Source: Sanderia malayensis
Taxonomy: Eukaryota > Cnidaria > Scyphozoa > Semaeostomeae > Pelagiidae
Assembly (NCBI GenBank): GCA_013076295.1
Contig: RQOL01000876.1
Span: 3,906,001 to 3,970,000, forward strand
Direction of reading: 5' to 3'
Length of the DNA stretch: 64,000 nucleotides
A program made the position numbers and the translations under genes. Below, one piece after another: positions 11,715 to 22,619 of this stretch; the first letter of the stretch is position 1, and each line of letters begins with the position of its first letter. The notes beneath the pieces were generated by a model, which was not told where the DNA came from, searched no databases, and saw nothing but the letters and a program-made list of their open reading frames with translations.

Positions 11715-13822
11715 CTTCCCAGGCGAGCTCTTGCCCCAACTGAAATACATTACCTATCATACATAAAGCTAGGGTAAGAAAGGTCAAGTTTGGAAATACA
11801 TCGAAATGTAACTCACAAGGGGTTCAATCCTTCTAATTAGGACCTTCTGATCAGTTTGAGACCATTCTCAGCCTTCTAGCATAGGTATTTCAAAAGTTAG
11901 CCCCAGGCGAGCTCTTACCCCAACTAAAATACGTTACCTATCATACATAAAGCTAAGGTTAAAAAAATCAAATTTGGAAATACATCGAAATTTCACTCAG
12001 AAAGGATTGAATCCTACTAATTAGGACCTTCTGATCAGTTTGAGACCATTCTCAGCCTTCTAGCATATGTATTTCAAAAGTTGGCCCCAGACGAGCTCTT
12101 ACCCCAACTGAAATACATTACCTATCATACATAAAGCTAGGGTTAGAAAAGTCAAATTTGGAAATACATCGAAATGTCACTCACAAGGAGTTGAATCCTT
12201 CTAATTAGGACCTCCTGATCACTTTGGGACCATTCTCAGCCTTCTAGCATATGTATTTCAAAAGTTGGCCCCAGACGAGCTCTTACCCCAACTGAAATAC
12301 ATTACCTATCATACATAAAGCTAGGGTTAGAAAAATCTAATTTGGAAATACATCGAAATGTCACTCACAAGGGGTTAAATCCTTCTAATTAGGACCTCCT
12401 GTTCACTTTGGGACCATTCTCAGCCTTCTAGCATATGTATTTCAAAAGTTGGCCCCAGGAGAGCTTTTACCCCAACTGAAATACATTACCTATCATACAT
12501 AAAGCTAAGGTTAAAAAAGTCAAATTTGGAAATACATCGAAATGTAACTCACAAGGGGTTCAATCCTTCTAATTAGGACCTCCTGATCACTTTGGGACCA
12601 TTCTCAGCCTTCTAGCATATGTATTTCAAAAGTTGGCCCCAGGCGAGCTTTTACCCCAACTGAAATACATTACCTATCATACATAAAGCTAAGGTTAAAA
12701 AAGTCAAATTTGGAAATACATCGAAATGTAACTCACAAGGGGTTCAATCCTTCTAATTAGGACCTCCTGATCACTTTGGGACCATTCTCAGCCTTCTAGC
12801 ATATGTATTTCAAAAGTTGGCCCCAGACGAGCTCTTACCCCAACTGAAATACATTACCTATCATACATAAAGCTAGGGTTAGAAAAATCTAATTTGGAAA
12901 TACATCGAAATGTCACTCACAAGGGGTTAAATCCTTCTAATTAGGACCTCCTGTTCACTTTGGGACCATTCTCAGCCTTCTAGCATATGTATTTCAAAAG
13001 TTGGCCCCAGGAGAGCTTTTACCCCAACTGAAATACATTACCTATCATACATAAAGCTAAGGTTAAAAAAGTCAAATTTGGAAATACATCGAAATGTAAC
13101 TCACAAGGGGTTCAATCCTTCTAATTAGGACCTCCTGATCACTTTGGGACCATTCTCAGCCTTCTAGCATATGTATTTCAAAAGTTGGTCCCAGGCGAGC
13201 TCTTACCCCAACTGAAATACATTACCTATCATACATAAAGCTACGGTTAGAAAAGTCAAATTTGGAAATACATCGAAATGTCACTCACAAGGGGTTCAAT
13301 CCTTCTAATTAGGACCTCCTGATCACTTTGGGACCATTCTCAGCCTTCTAGCATATGTATTTCAAAAGTTGGTCCCAGGCGAGCTCTTACCCCAACTGAA
13401 ATACATTACCTATCATACATAAAGCTACGGTTAGAAAAGTCAAATTTGGAAATACATCGAAATGTCACTCACAAGGGGTTCAATCCTTCTAATTAGGACC
13501 TCCTGATCACTTTGGGACCAGTCTCAGCCTTCTAGCATATGTATTTCAAAAGTTGGCCCCAAGCGAGCTTTTACCCCAACTGAAATACATTACCTATCAT
13601 ACATAAAGCTAGGGTTAAAAAATCAAATTTGGAAATGGGTCGAAATTTCACTCACAAGGGGTTGAATCCTACTAATTAGGACCTTCTGATCAGTTTGAAA
13701 CCATTCTCAGCTTTCTGGCATATGTATTTCAAAAGTTAGCCCCAGGCAAGCTCTTACCCATAAAATACATTACCTATCATATATAAAGCTAGTTAGAAAA
13801 GTCAAACTTGGAAATACAAATT
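11715..13822. repeat. Satellite array, 184-bp unit, 11 full copies plus one partial
   Basis: The motif GAGCTCTTACCCCAACTGAA (with small variants) recurs at 11725, 11909, 12093, 12277, 12461, 12645, 12829, 13013, 13197, 13381 and 13565 at exactly 184-bp steps, then at 13748 (183-bp step) before the array decays. The unit at 12277 is identical to that at 12829, and 12461 nearly identical to 13013, so a block of three units (552 bp) was duplicated recently. Units 13197 and 13381 are near-identical neighbours. Outer units are more diverged, as expected of an array homogenised by unequal exchange. No coding potential. Confidence 0.98.
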
Positions 13823-14056
13823 AGCGCTCACACACCTTTGCATGTACGCTTGAATTCCCACCCTTAGCAACACCCTAGACTCTTGGGTGTTGAACTACCA
13901 TGAGCTATTGGGAGTACATGTTAGATGAAGTCTAACTCTCGAGCATCATGGCGGAGCTGCTGAAATCCATTAGAGGTTTTGTCTGCCCAAAGGCTGGTCT
14001 CTCACACCAGCGCGTCCAACATGCCGTAATGCCACCACAACATATCAACCGGGCCT

Positions 14057-14130
14057 GTGACTGGGTGGGACCCGAACCCGCGAACTTCGGCCTCCCACGC
14101 CGACGCCCTACCATTGGGCTATCCAGTCAC
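14057..14130 (-). tRNA. tRNA-like Pol III unit, anticodon GGG in position (pseudogene or SINE head)
   Basis: On the minus strand the 74 nt fold as a tRNA: an 8-bp terminal stem (GTGACTGG with CCAGTCAC), a D-arm with A box TAGCCCAATGGT, a 5-bp anticodon stem TCGGC/GCCGA around loop GTGGGAG (T33 present, anticodon GGG at 14096-14094), and a T arm with B box GGTTCGGGTCC and one stem mismatch. Position 8 is G rather than the usual U and there is one extra base at the 3' side, and a GGG proline tRNA is not normal in eukaryotes. A tRNA-derived SINE head, with body continuing to about 13830, is therefore at least as likely as a working tRNA gene. Confidence 0.6.
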
Positions 14131-14671
14131 GAAAACGGCCCAACTTCGATCTATAATCGCTTTGAAACAGCCATATTTTTGGGATTGTATCTTAAAAAGA
14201 GCTTCGAAAAGAGAAACTGACAATTCTCGTGGTTTTAGCATAAATAACTGACAACCGAATCTAAAAAATGGCAATCAACACATTGTATCGCGGGCAAATA
14301 CACATGAAGATGACAAATAACATTCTTGATGCACTGGAGACTATAGCTATGTTAAATTCAGCATTATTATTTAAATTTCAACTTTACGAAAGCTTTATGA
14401 ACTGAAAATAAACTTTTCTGGTCTCAAGCTTGTTTTATTCATTTGCCGTTTGCCGTTTGTGATTTTTGCTCAGCCTCCATTTGGACAAAAAGTATACGTC
14501 ATTTTTGTAGCATGCTACTAGCCTATGATCTAACTCCTACGCAACGCAACGGGACCGCGACGCTATCTAAAAAAGGCCAGGCCAACTGCTGCACAATTTT
14601 TTGAACACTGCTCCGCTTCATCGGAGTAGACATTTAAATTTGAATTATTCTTTAGCATCCTTCTAATTACG
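14131..14671. other. Intergenic, SNRPD1 promoter side
   Basis: About 540 bp with no exon recognised. The 5' UTR and promoter of SNRPD1 should lie within the right-hand part. Confidence 0.5.
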
Positions 14672-15437
14672 ATGAAGCTAGTAAAGTATGTATTTGAATT
14701 TCGCGTTAATTGTTGGAAATATGGCTGTATTTTGCTAGTTTAATGCGTTCATCTTGCAGAATCTAAGCGCCAATTGTAGGCCTATTGTTATGATAGATTT
14801 CATTTAGGCTCATAATATTTCACTGATATTTTTTCAGATTTCTTATGAAACTCAGTCATGAGACTGTCACGATAGAGTTAAAAAATGGCACTGTCGTCCA
14901 TGGAACAATTACAGGTGAGAAATAACCAGCTGTCGAAACGTTTGTTTGCAAAATAGTTCTTTGCTCTAGTAGGCCCTATATTATAGAGCATGAAGTAATT
15001 CACGTTATTAGTAAATTAATTGAATGTTTCTACCACGCAGGTATTGACATGAGTATGAACACCCACTTGAAAGCTGTGAAAATGACCCTGAAAGGAAAGG
15101 AACCAGTACAGCTTGAGAGTATCAGTATAAGAGGCAACAACATACGGTATTTCATACTCCCAGAGAGTCTGCCTCTTGATACGTTGCTTGTTGAAGATCC
15201 AGCAAGGGAGAAAAGGCCAGGAAAAGGAGCTAGTATGTAAATTGGAACTCTCCTTCAAGAAAGATTGTTAAAGCACAATGTGTTCATGGCAAATGTTGAT
15301 GTTTTCTCTTTTATTATATTTTAGTGGCTGGGTTTGGTGCAGGTGGACGTGGTAGAGGAAGAGGAAGGGGCAGGGGACGTGGTGGCCGAGGAAGAGCCAG
15401 TGGTGGACCTCGTGGTGGAATGGGAGGAAGACGATAA
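14672..15437 (+). CDS. SNRPD1: Small nuclear ribonucleoprotein Sm D1
   Basis: Four exons: 14672-14685, 14838-14914, 15041-15232 and 15325-15437, all with GT-AG junctions and matching phase. The product starts [20 protein letters not shown] and holds both Sm motifs ([24 protein letters not shown]), followed by an RG-rich tail of repeated GRGRGR ending GGMGGRR. This is the diagnostic SmD1 layout. SmD1 is one of seven Sm proteins forming the ring on spliceosomal U snRNAs; the tail arginines are normally symmetrically dimethylated for SMN-dependent assembly. Length, about 130 residues, is slightly above human (119). It is convergent with the MRNIP-like gene, with 273 bp between stop codons. Confidence 0.98.
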
Positions 15438-15710
15438 TCAGTGAGATATACCATCACAACTTTGGATGAAAACATGAACACATAGGTTGTTAAGAACAAT
15501 GGACAATGTCCAATGTTATTACCTAATGATAGATGTCCTTATTGTGGCCATTTGCATAGGGACCGCAAGATATGAAATGCAAGTATGGCTGGTTAATTGC
15601 GTATCATCATTATTCAGTGGCAGCTATGGTCATTTGAAGATATTTTGTAAAAAGTTACCTTTCTTTAAACTTCTTTGTGAAAATATGTGTTGAATTTGAA
15701 TTCACAGTTT

Positions 15711-16669
15711 TCATATGATATTTGTCTGTTCAATGTTGTCTTCTTCTGTGTCAACAGATTCTGTTAAAAACTGAGACCATTTTGAGGCAACTGTTGCCTT
15801 TTTATTTGAGCTTTGGGTATTCTTTGACTCTTGATGAATAATGTTCTTCCTGTTTACTTTTGAATTTCCAACATTGCCAGCAATCGCTTGACTTTCTTGG
15901 GATGAAGAAGCTATAGAATGCAATGTCTGATGGATGGATTGATTACCAGGACTCTGTCCTACTTCCTTTCTTGGGTAACATATCTTTTCAGATGCAGCAA
16001 AAGGCGATTTATTTTTGTCATTGTGTGGTGGATGCTCTACTGGTTTGTTGCTTGGGTAAGGCTGATATCGTGCTGAATTGTTCTTTCTGTGATATTTTGC
16101 AGAATCTTGTTTCAATTTCTTACTGCTTTCAAAGATACTTCTTTCAGTTGTCCAATTTGAATCATGATCATCAGGCTCATCTTGGCTGCTTGCATCTGAA
16201 CAGGATGTCAAATTCTTAGTCGCATTGTTTTGCGTAAATATCTCATATAACACTTGCCTTTGTGGGTATCGGCATCTAAGGGCAAATGCTCACTAAAAGC
16301 TATCCTACAATTTTATCTGAATGCGATAGAATAAATCTAGCACATAGAGATTAGAGGGGACAAACCTGTTTCCTGATGAAACATAATCCATTTGCTTCTA
16401 TTAGCCTGATGCATACCGTGATCTTGTACAGGCAGCTCTCTTTTGCTTTCATCAACATCACTCAAGTATTCATTGTCAGTCAGTGGTGTTACATCATTGC
16501 CATTCTCCATGCATTGAATTGCTAAATCGTGTTGATTTTTTCCTTTTTTCATGTTCATATCTTGAACCCAAAGTCTGCATTCTTTTCCTGACCCTTTGAA
16601 AAAAACTTGCTTCACAGACTGTTTTTCGTGGCAAATTTTGCATGACCATTTGTGGTTGGTTTTTTTTAC
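15711..16669 (-). CDS. MRNIP: MRN complex-interacting protein-like (first exon not found)
   Basis: Two exons seen: 16669-16366 and 16252-15711 (stop), joined in phase (...ETG then V). The first begins VKKTNHKWSCKICHEKQS and continues FKGSGKECRLWVQ, matching the second half of the conserved MRNIP N-terminal zinc-binding domain, including KWxC..C.EKQS and GSGxxCR. The rest is low-complexity, acidic and serine-rich, with the short family motif SKWSQFL near the C-terminus. MRNIP binds MRE11-RAD50-NBS1 and supports the DNA damage response. The acceptor directly before VKK implies an upstream exon with the first CxxC pair; I searched up to about 17660 and did not find it convincingly. It may lie farther up, beyond the transposon relic. 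Confidence 0.8.
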
Positions 16670-17059
16670 CTGAAAGCAGAAACGGTGCGCAGCGTGTATA
16701 CAATTTACTTTTACCATAAATTTATTTTGAACAACGTCCCCTTTCCTAGCTAGTCCTGAGTTAAAAATGAAGTGTCTTGAAACAGCATGAAATGTACTCC
16801 AATAGAAAGATCTCTGAAATTGGAATCTGAAGCAACTTTTTTCACAAAAATCGGACAATTGGTGGAAAGTTATAAAATTTTAGTATCTGAAAAAATGGGT
16901 AATTACTGACAACTTTCTAATTAGGAAAACAATAGGCTTAATGGCACCACAAATAACTTCAAAATGATGGCAACCCAGAAGATCCATAACTCTTAAACCA
17001 TTAACACTATCACACTGAAATTTTTTGTACGAAAAGTTAACAAACTAATTTATCATTTC

Positions 17060-17666
17060 AATAGAATTTGACGTCAAAGTTGTAAATATATGGGCGTGGT
17101 CCTGTAACCATAGCAACAACTATTGCAACTGCATTTTTTTGGTTAAAATCATTTTCAATTGGCATTATATCATTATTACCTAATATAAGTACTAGTATGA
17201 CTCAAAATAAACAATTCTAAAAGAATTTGATTTCAAATATGTAAATTTATGGGCGTGGTCTTGTATCCATAGCAACAACTACTTTAACTATGTTTTAGTA
17301 AGGGTAGCTTTAAATTCGTAAAATGTTCATGTTGAGCAGATGTAAGTACCAGTAACAGCTCAACCTGAACAATTTCAAAGAATCTGACAACAGATGTACC
17401 AACGTAGGGCGTGGCTCTGTAACCATAGCAACAACTTGCATAGTTTCTACCTATAATATTATTTACATTATAGGTAGAAACTTGCATCAGCTCAACATGA
17501 CATGGACATTTTGCAAATTTAAAACTAACATATTTGTAACCAAAGTAGAGTAAAACTAGTTGTTGCTATGGTTACAGAACCAACCACGCCCATACAATTT
17601 CAAAAGAATTTGACATCAAATGTGTAAATTTCATCAAATGGTTACAGGCGTAGCCCTGTAACCATT
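17060..17666. repeat. Diverged repeats carrying RFX-type X-box motifs
   Basis: A unit of about 60 bp (AAAGAATTTGAC..., then GGGCGTGG, then GTAACCATAGCAAC) occurs at about 17065-17122, 17215-17280, 17380-17437 and, inverted, 17560-17625, with a degenerate remnant near 17645. The 14-mer GTAACCATAGCAAC is exact at 17104, 17419 and (reverse complement) 17562; the copy at 17263 has one change (GTATCC). It fits the X-box consensus GTNRCC N0-3 RGYAAC. Whether it binds RFX factors or is just part of a mobile repeat cannot be decided here. Confidence 0.75.
17442..17482. repeat. Hairpin, 16-bp perfect arms
   Basis: Arms 17442-17457 and 17467-17482 are perfect inverted copies around a 9-nt loop, next to the third X-box repeat. 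Confidence 0.9.
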
Positions 17667-20600
17667 TCAAATGTCTGTTTCACAAGCTTTGATCTCCTCT
17701 TCATTTGCTGCTCGAACAACAATCAGCCAGTTTCTCTTGAAATCCTGAAGTAAGCGCACTTCGAAGACTCCATCAATGTTGTCATACTTCACCCCAAACT
17801 CACAGTCAACATCATATTCATCTTCATCGTAGACTTCCACGACAGTTCCTTCATACCAAACCTCCTCTCCATCTTCATCCCACTTGTGCATAATTCTTTT
17901 CCCAAATAACTTTGGAAACCGTTTTTTAGGTTTTTTTTTTAGCTGGTTCTTGGGCGGATACTGCATCTGTGCTTTCTCGATCTTCCTCATAACGGACTTC
18001 TTGGCATTATCCAGCAAAAGTCTTCGTTCACCTTCTATCTTATCGATACAGTTGACATTTCTTCAACCCTTGCCTCTGGACTCTGTGAACAGAAGTCTAT
18101 GATCTCTCTAAATTTTCTTTCAGTTCTGACACAGAGAACTCTTCCTTTTCTTATCAATTGTTGTCCCCATCTGAAGCAGCTTTTTGTCTGGGACACTAAC
18201 TTCTAGCACAGATTTCCTGAAATTGATCTGCAGCTTCAAGGCTTCATGCTGCTGTTCTTCTCTTTTCCACTAAGGTTTGCTGCCATCTGTTCCTTAGTTG
18301 TCCAGAGCCCCCGATCTTTTCAACTTCTTTGCAAAGTTCCTCCTTTCGTGGCCTTTGCTTGCTCTCCAACTTTGCTGCCAGCTTCTTTCTTTCTTGGAGT
18401 CTATCTTGCACTAAAATTTTCTTTCTTTTTCTTTGTATAATTCTATCCTTCTGAGTCATCTGCATGGCTTTATCAACAAGACGGGCTTGCTCCTCTTCAC
18501 TTTTTTAGTTTGAGCCACTTGCTTGTTTATATTAAGAACATAATGACTCCACTGGCTGCAATCGTTGTTTATATTTGGCTTCTGATGAAATTTTCTGTCC
18601 ATTTGGGCAAAATCTCTCTCAGAGAGAATGTTTGTCCTTTTGCACAGAGCAGTTTCATTAACAATTTCACTTGTAGGCTGGTAAAACTTTCCACCTGGCA
18701 GCTGATCAGCCAACTGATTTGTGATGACAAGAGCACAGGTGCAACTGGACTATCTCTAAACATTCCTGAGTGAGAGCATCAAACTCTGAATCATGTGTTT
18801 CTCTAAAAAGTTCTTCAAACACTTCATCTTTGGTTAAGCAGGCATCAGCTATCGGGCATTCCTTATCCAATAAAGGGCTGGCATTTGATCCATAATCCTC
18901 CAACTTTAGTTTTAACTGAAGCCAAACTGGATTTAGATCGAATATGTGGCCATCTTCTTCAACTTCCTCCACAGTGGCCCAGTAACAAGCTTGTTGAAAA
19001 TCCCCAATGCTCTAAAACCTGCCAGGTAGATTGGGTTTTCAATGTCACCAGCAATTGAAGTGTGAAGGAAATTGGTTGATTCCAGTCTCAAAAGAAACTC
19101 CTTCAAATGGCCTCTGTGGTAATATGCAGCCCCACCAAGCACAAAATAGATATTAACCGATGGTGCAAAAACGATGTTATTGAATTCTCTATTCCCAGTT
19201 TGTTCAAGAAGCCTTCCATTCTGCTGCTTGTCCATTTCTTTGATCCCCCATGCGTGTATGAGCATAATTTTGAAATCTCATACAGTAGATCATACACCCT
19301 AGAGTTGTTTGTCACAAAACCACCATGTTTTTCAACACTTGCTGCAAGCTTGACAAACTCTCTCATTGCAGTCTCTGCATATATGCCAAGGTTATGGGAT
19401 AACATGTAATCCACAGAAAACATGATTTATTTGTTGCCAGTTTCTTTTTTTCTTCATCAGACAACTCATTGTAATTTTTTATAACATGTGGCAAAGCTTT
19501 TCCCTCCACTGCTTTAGCTGACTGCAAAAGCTTTTATTTGTTACTACTCTATCAGTCATTAAATTTTTGACTGAAGTTAAGAGTTCTGAAACTTTCCTTC
19601 TACCTCTTCTGTGTGACTAAAAGTGAGGCCATTTCTGTTAAAATGTCCCTAAATGTGTCAAGATAACATTCAGCTTCCCCTGATAACATGTCCTCAACAG
19701 ACATTGTATAGCACACTAGGGGTGACAACCTGGAAGAACCTTTCTCTTCAAAGTTATATTTTTGCCATCCATGTGCAAAACATTGTGGCTTCCTTCCAAC
19801 ATTGCATCTGCAACCTGCATTTGGGCCAAAACTCTTGACTCTACCATCAAACGACTGGCAACACTTTTAGATGGAAGCTTGTCAACAACTGTGTTTCCTA
19901 GCTTTTCAAGCACACATCGTATGACTTTTCACAATTCCTAACACTTAAATTCATACTTAAAAGGTCATAGTACACCATCCTTATTCCTTCGTAAATTTCC
20001 CATCTTTAAATGTTGGATGTAATCCTTTTCAAGCATGCCCTCTATCTCTTCCTTCAGCTTCTCATTCTCATTTTCTAGGTTAGACACTGACTGCTGTAGA
20101 TTCCTCAGTTCTTTGTTGTTGTTATTATTTGCTGCTTTCAATGCAACATTCTTATAGTAATGACATTTTTTACGTTCCTTTTCATAATTTTGGGAAACTC
20201 TCAGCAACTTTTCCTCAAGGCTGTCTACAAAATCCTTCAATTCCTTATTTTCTGCGGATAAGTTAATTATCGTTTCTTCTTTCCTTCTCTCTCGTTTGTT
20301 ACATTCCTTGGGAAGTAATGTGAAAGTGCTTCACTCTTGTCTTTCAAATCTTTGTTGAGTTTAGCATATTTTGCTTTCATTTCTCAAGTTCAGCCTGCAA
20401 TTGGTGATTTTTTTCTGTTTCTCCCTCTCAGCTTGTCCTGCACTGTTCTTGAATATTTTCAAGCAAAGTTGCCAAATGTTCATTTATTTGGAACATTGCT
20501 TCATAATGAATATAAAGCTCTTGGGCACACTGCTTGTTAATTTGCATATCTAACACATTCGGGTTGATAGCTTCAAAACTTGATGAATCATCTGATTGAC

Positions 20601-21308
20601 TTGACAGGGGACAGGGAAATGGATCATTCAAAAGTTTTCTCTTGAACTCTTGTTTCGAACGGTATTTAGAAACTTTTCATGCAGTCGTTTATAATTGATA
20701 GAAACATATGATTCTGTTGGTTCTCTCTCAAGTTCAAATCTTGTTCCCAACCATGCTGCAACGGTTTTCCAGGTAATATTTCCTGTTCTTGACTTGTAAA
20801 AACAAAGGTCATGAAACATTCCATTTGTCAATGTAACACTGTTGTCTAACTCAAGTATTTTCCCAGACTCTAACTCATCTAGTTTAAATGATTGGCTCAA
20901 CACAATCCACTCATTGTCCGGCTTTATCAAAATTTCATTTAGGGCTACTCCAGACGCTACATCTGGAAGCTTTGCTATTTTCGCTTGCAATTTTCTGTAC
21001 TTTTTGACAGTATTTTGAACATTAATGTCCAGATCGAAGTTCCTATTTACACACGGAAGCATTCTCTGAAGTGCAATATTTCTATTGCTTGCATAATTTT
21101 CTGCTGTATCAAACAGCTTTTCAAAAATCTTGATTGAAATTTCGCAGTCATCTGCAATCTTTAGTTCTCCGCAACAAAATAACTCCTTTTCATTTTCGGT
21201 CAGGGCGTCAAGTCTTTGCAAAACTGTTTCAGTTGTATCTTCTTCCATTCCATAAACTTTGATAATAATAAAGCTTTCTTGACAATATTCTTCAACCTCA
21301 ATTCTCAT
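17667..21308 (-). pseudogene. Frameshifted relic of a transposon-like multidomain gene
   Basis: Consecutive minus-strand open segments (about 21308-20628, 20631-20428, 20240-19965, 19913-19716, 19423-19103, 19265-18933, 18972-18706, 18713-18456, 18465-18244, 18017-17667) run head to tail but change reading frame repeatedly with no splice sites between them, so the gene is broken. Order of parts: a conserved N-terminal region, a coiled coil, a segment with MVESRVLAQMQVAD and LHMDGKN (recalling DDE-type transposase-related proteins), a segment with YLAGFRALGIFNKLVTGPLW, more coiled coil, and a tudor-like tail (HKWDEDGEEVWYEGTVVEVY). I believe this resembles a large family of uncharacterised multicopy proteins in cnidarian and other invertebrate genomes; that is recollection, not a search. 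It may sit in the first intron of the MRNIP-like gene. Confidence 0.65.
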
Positions 21309-22619
21309 TCAATATCCTGCTGTTGGGGAAAGATGAAACATGTCATTAATTTCAAATTCTGGGGCTAAGGACGAAGGCAAATTCACAAAAATGTTTTCTG
21401 AAAGGAAGAACTTATGTATGGTAAACCTATAAAATTTTTAATCACACAACATCAAAAAAGGAACTGATTCTCTCCTCAAAACGAAACAGTCATGGAAAAA
21501 CTAGAAAAAATCAAGGAAAACAAACTTATTAACTAATTCTGCAAATTTCACTAAGAACATCAGACTATCATTAAGTGCTATTGGTCACTTGAATCCCCCA
21601 TTATTGTTTTCGGGCTGCCATTATGCCTCTATTGTTTGGTAACAGATGAGATCAAGAAAGCAGGCCGTCGAAAAAATTCACGGTGACCAGAGTACTTGCA
21701 TCCGATTTTACAGGGTGATGCAAATGTCATAACATCATCAAATTTGGATATAACACAGCCAAAGCATTGGTATAAATGAAAATAATCGTTAGTTTTACTT
21801 ACCGAACCAATTTCCAAAGCAATTTCGCAAAGAAATTAAAAGTCGTCGTAACTTCGCTTTCCCTTCATGTATCCAAACTAACAAAGACCATGGCAACGAG
21901 CAGAATCAGCTCCAGCCACATGACAAATAGCAACTTGTTACCTCACTTGCATCCAGTTGTAAACGAGGCTCAAAATATCGCTGCTCCCTCCTGCGCGTGT
22001 CCGCAACAATGGCGGCTGCACGAAAATCAGGAAACCGCTGCAGAATCTGCGGCTCGTAAAGCTTGATAAAGTTTATCAAACTCCGATAAAAATTACATCA
22101 AACGGTTAAGCATGAGTTAGCTACATATTTATTCCATATTTAAAATCATTACTTGAAGGAAAAAGCGATACAAAGGTAAGAGAAACATTCAAAGTTTTGC
22201 GGGATTGGGTGTTTGTCAGGATTTGGTTACACCGCTGCGAGACTAGCTACCTTTCCAGTAATCATTTTGTCTACACAATATACCTGGTCAACTTGAAATT
22301 GCTTGCAGGAAAAGCAACACAAAGCTTGAAATTCTTGAGGCATTTGAGACTTGAACTTTCTATGATAAGATATATGTAGTAGCTTAATTAAGTAAAAGAC
22401 ACTCGCGTCAATACCACACAACATTTACTTCTCAAAATAGAATTTTACAAACCATCACGCAATGAAATTTTTAACGAGATCGGAAAATGTTGCTGTTGTT
22501 GTGTGTAGGGGGAGTGGCCATAAGCAATGGGGAGTGCCTGTTAAGCAACGGGAAATCCCCAACACTTGCGACACTTCGGGACTTGGCTTCCGGGAATTCC
22601 ATTTGATCTCAAAAGCAAA
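21309..22619. other. Intergenic DNA between relic and RNF138-like gene
   Basis: A short minus-strand open frame at 21817-21629 has cysteine pairs (CFGC, CKIGC) and could be an upstream exon, but no family match or clear downstream splice supports it. Otherwise nothing recognised. The promoter of the RING gene should lie near 22400-22619. Confidence 0.45.

Noticed and set aside
11517..11777. 86-codon frame running into the satellite
   Set aside because: No family resemblance or splice context; ends within the repeat unit.
11715..13822. CRISPR-like array
   Set aside because: Units are 184 bp with no unique spacers, in an intron-rich animal genome; it is a satellite.
13948..14251. Plus-strand frames of 90 and 64 codons
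   Set aside because: They overlap the tRNA-like unit and the presumed SINE body; a structural RNA origin explains the sequence better.
15314..15499. Proline-rich minus-strand frame (LPLPLPRPP)
   Set aside because: Reverse reading of the SmD1 RG-rich tail.
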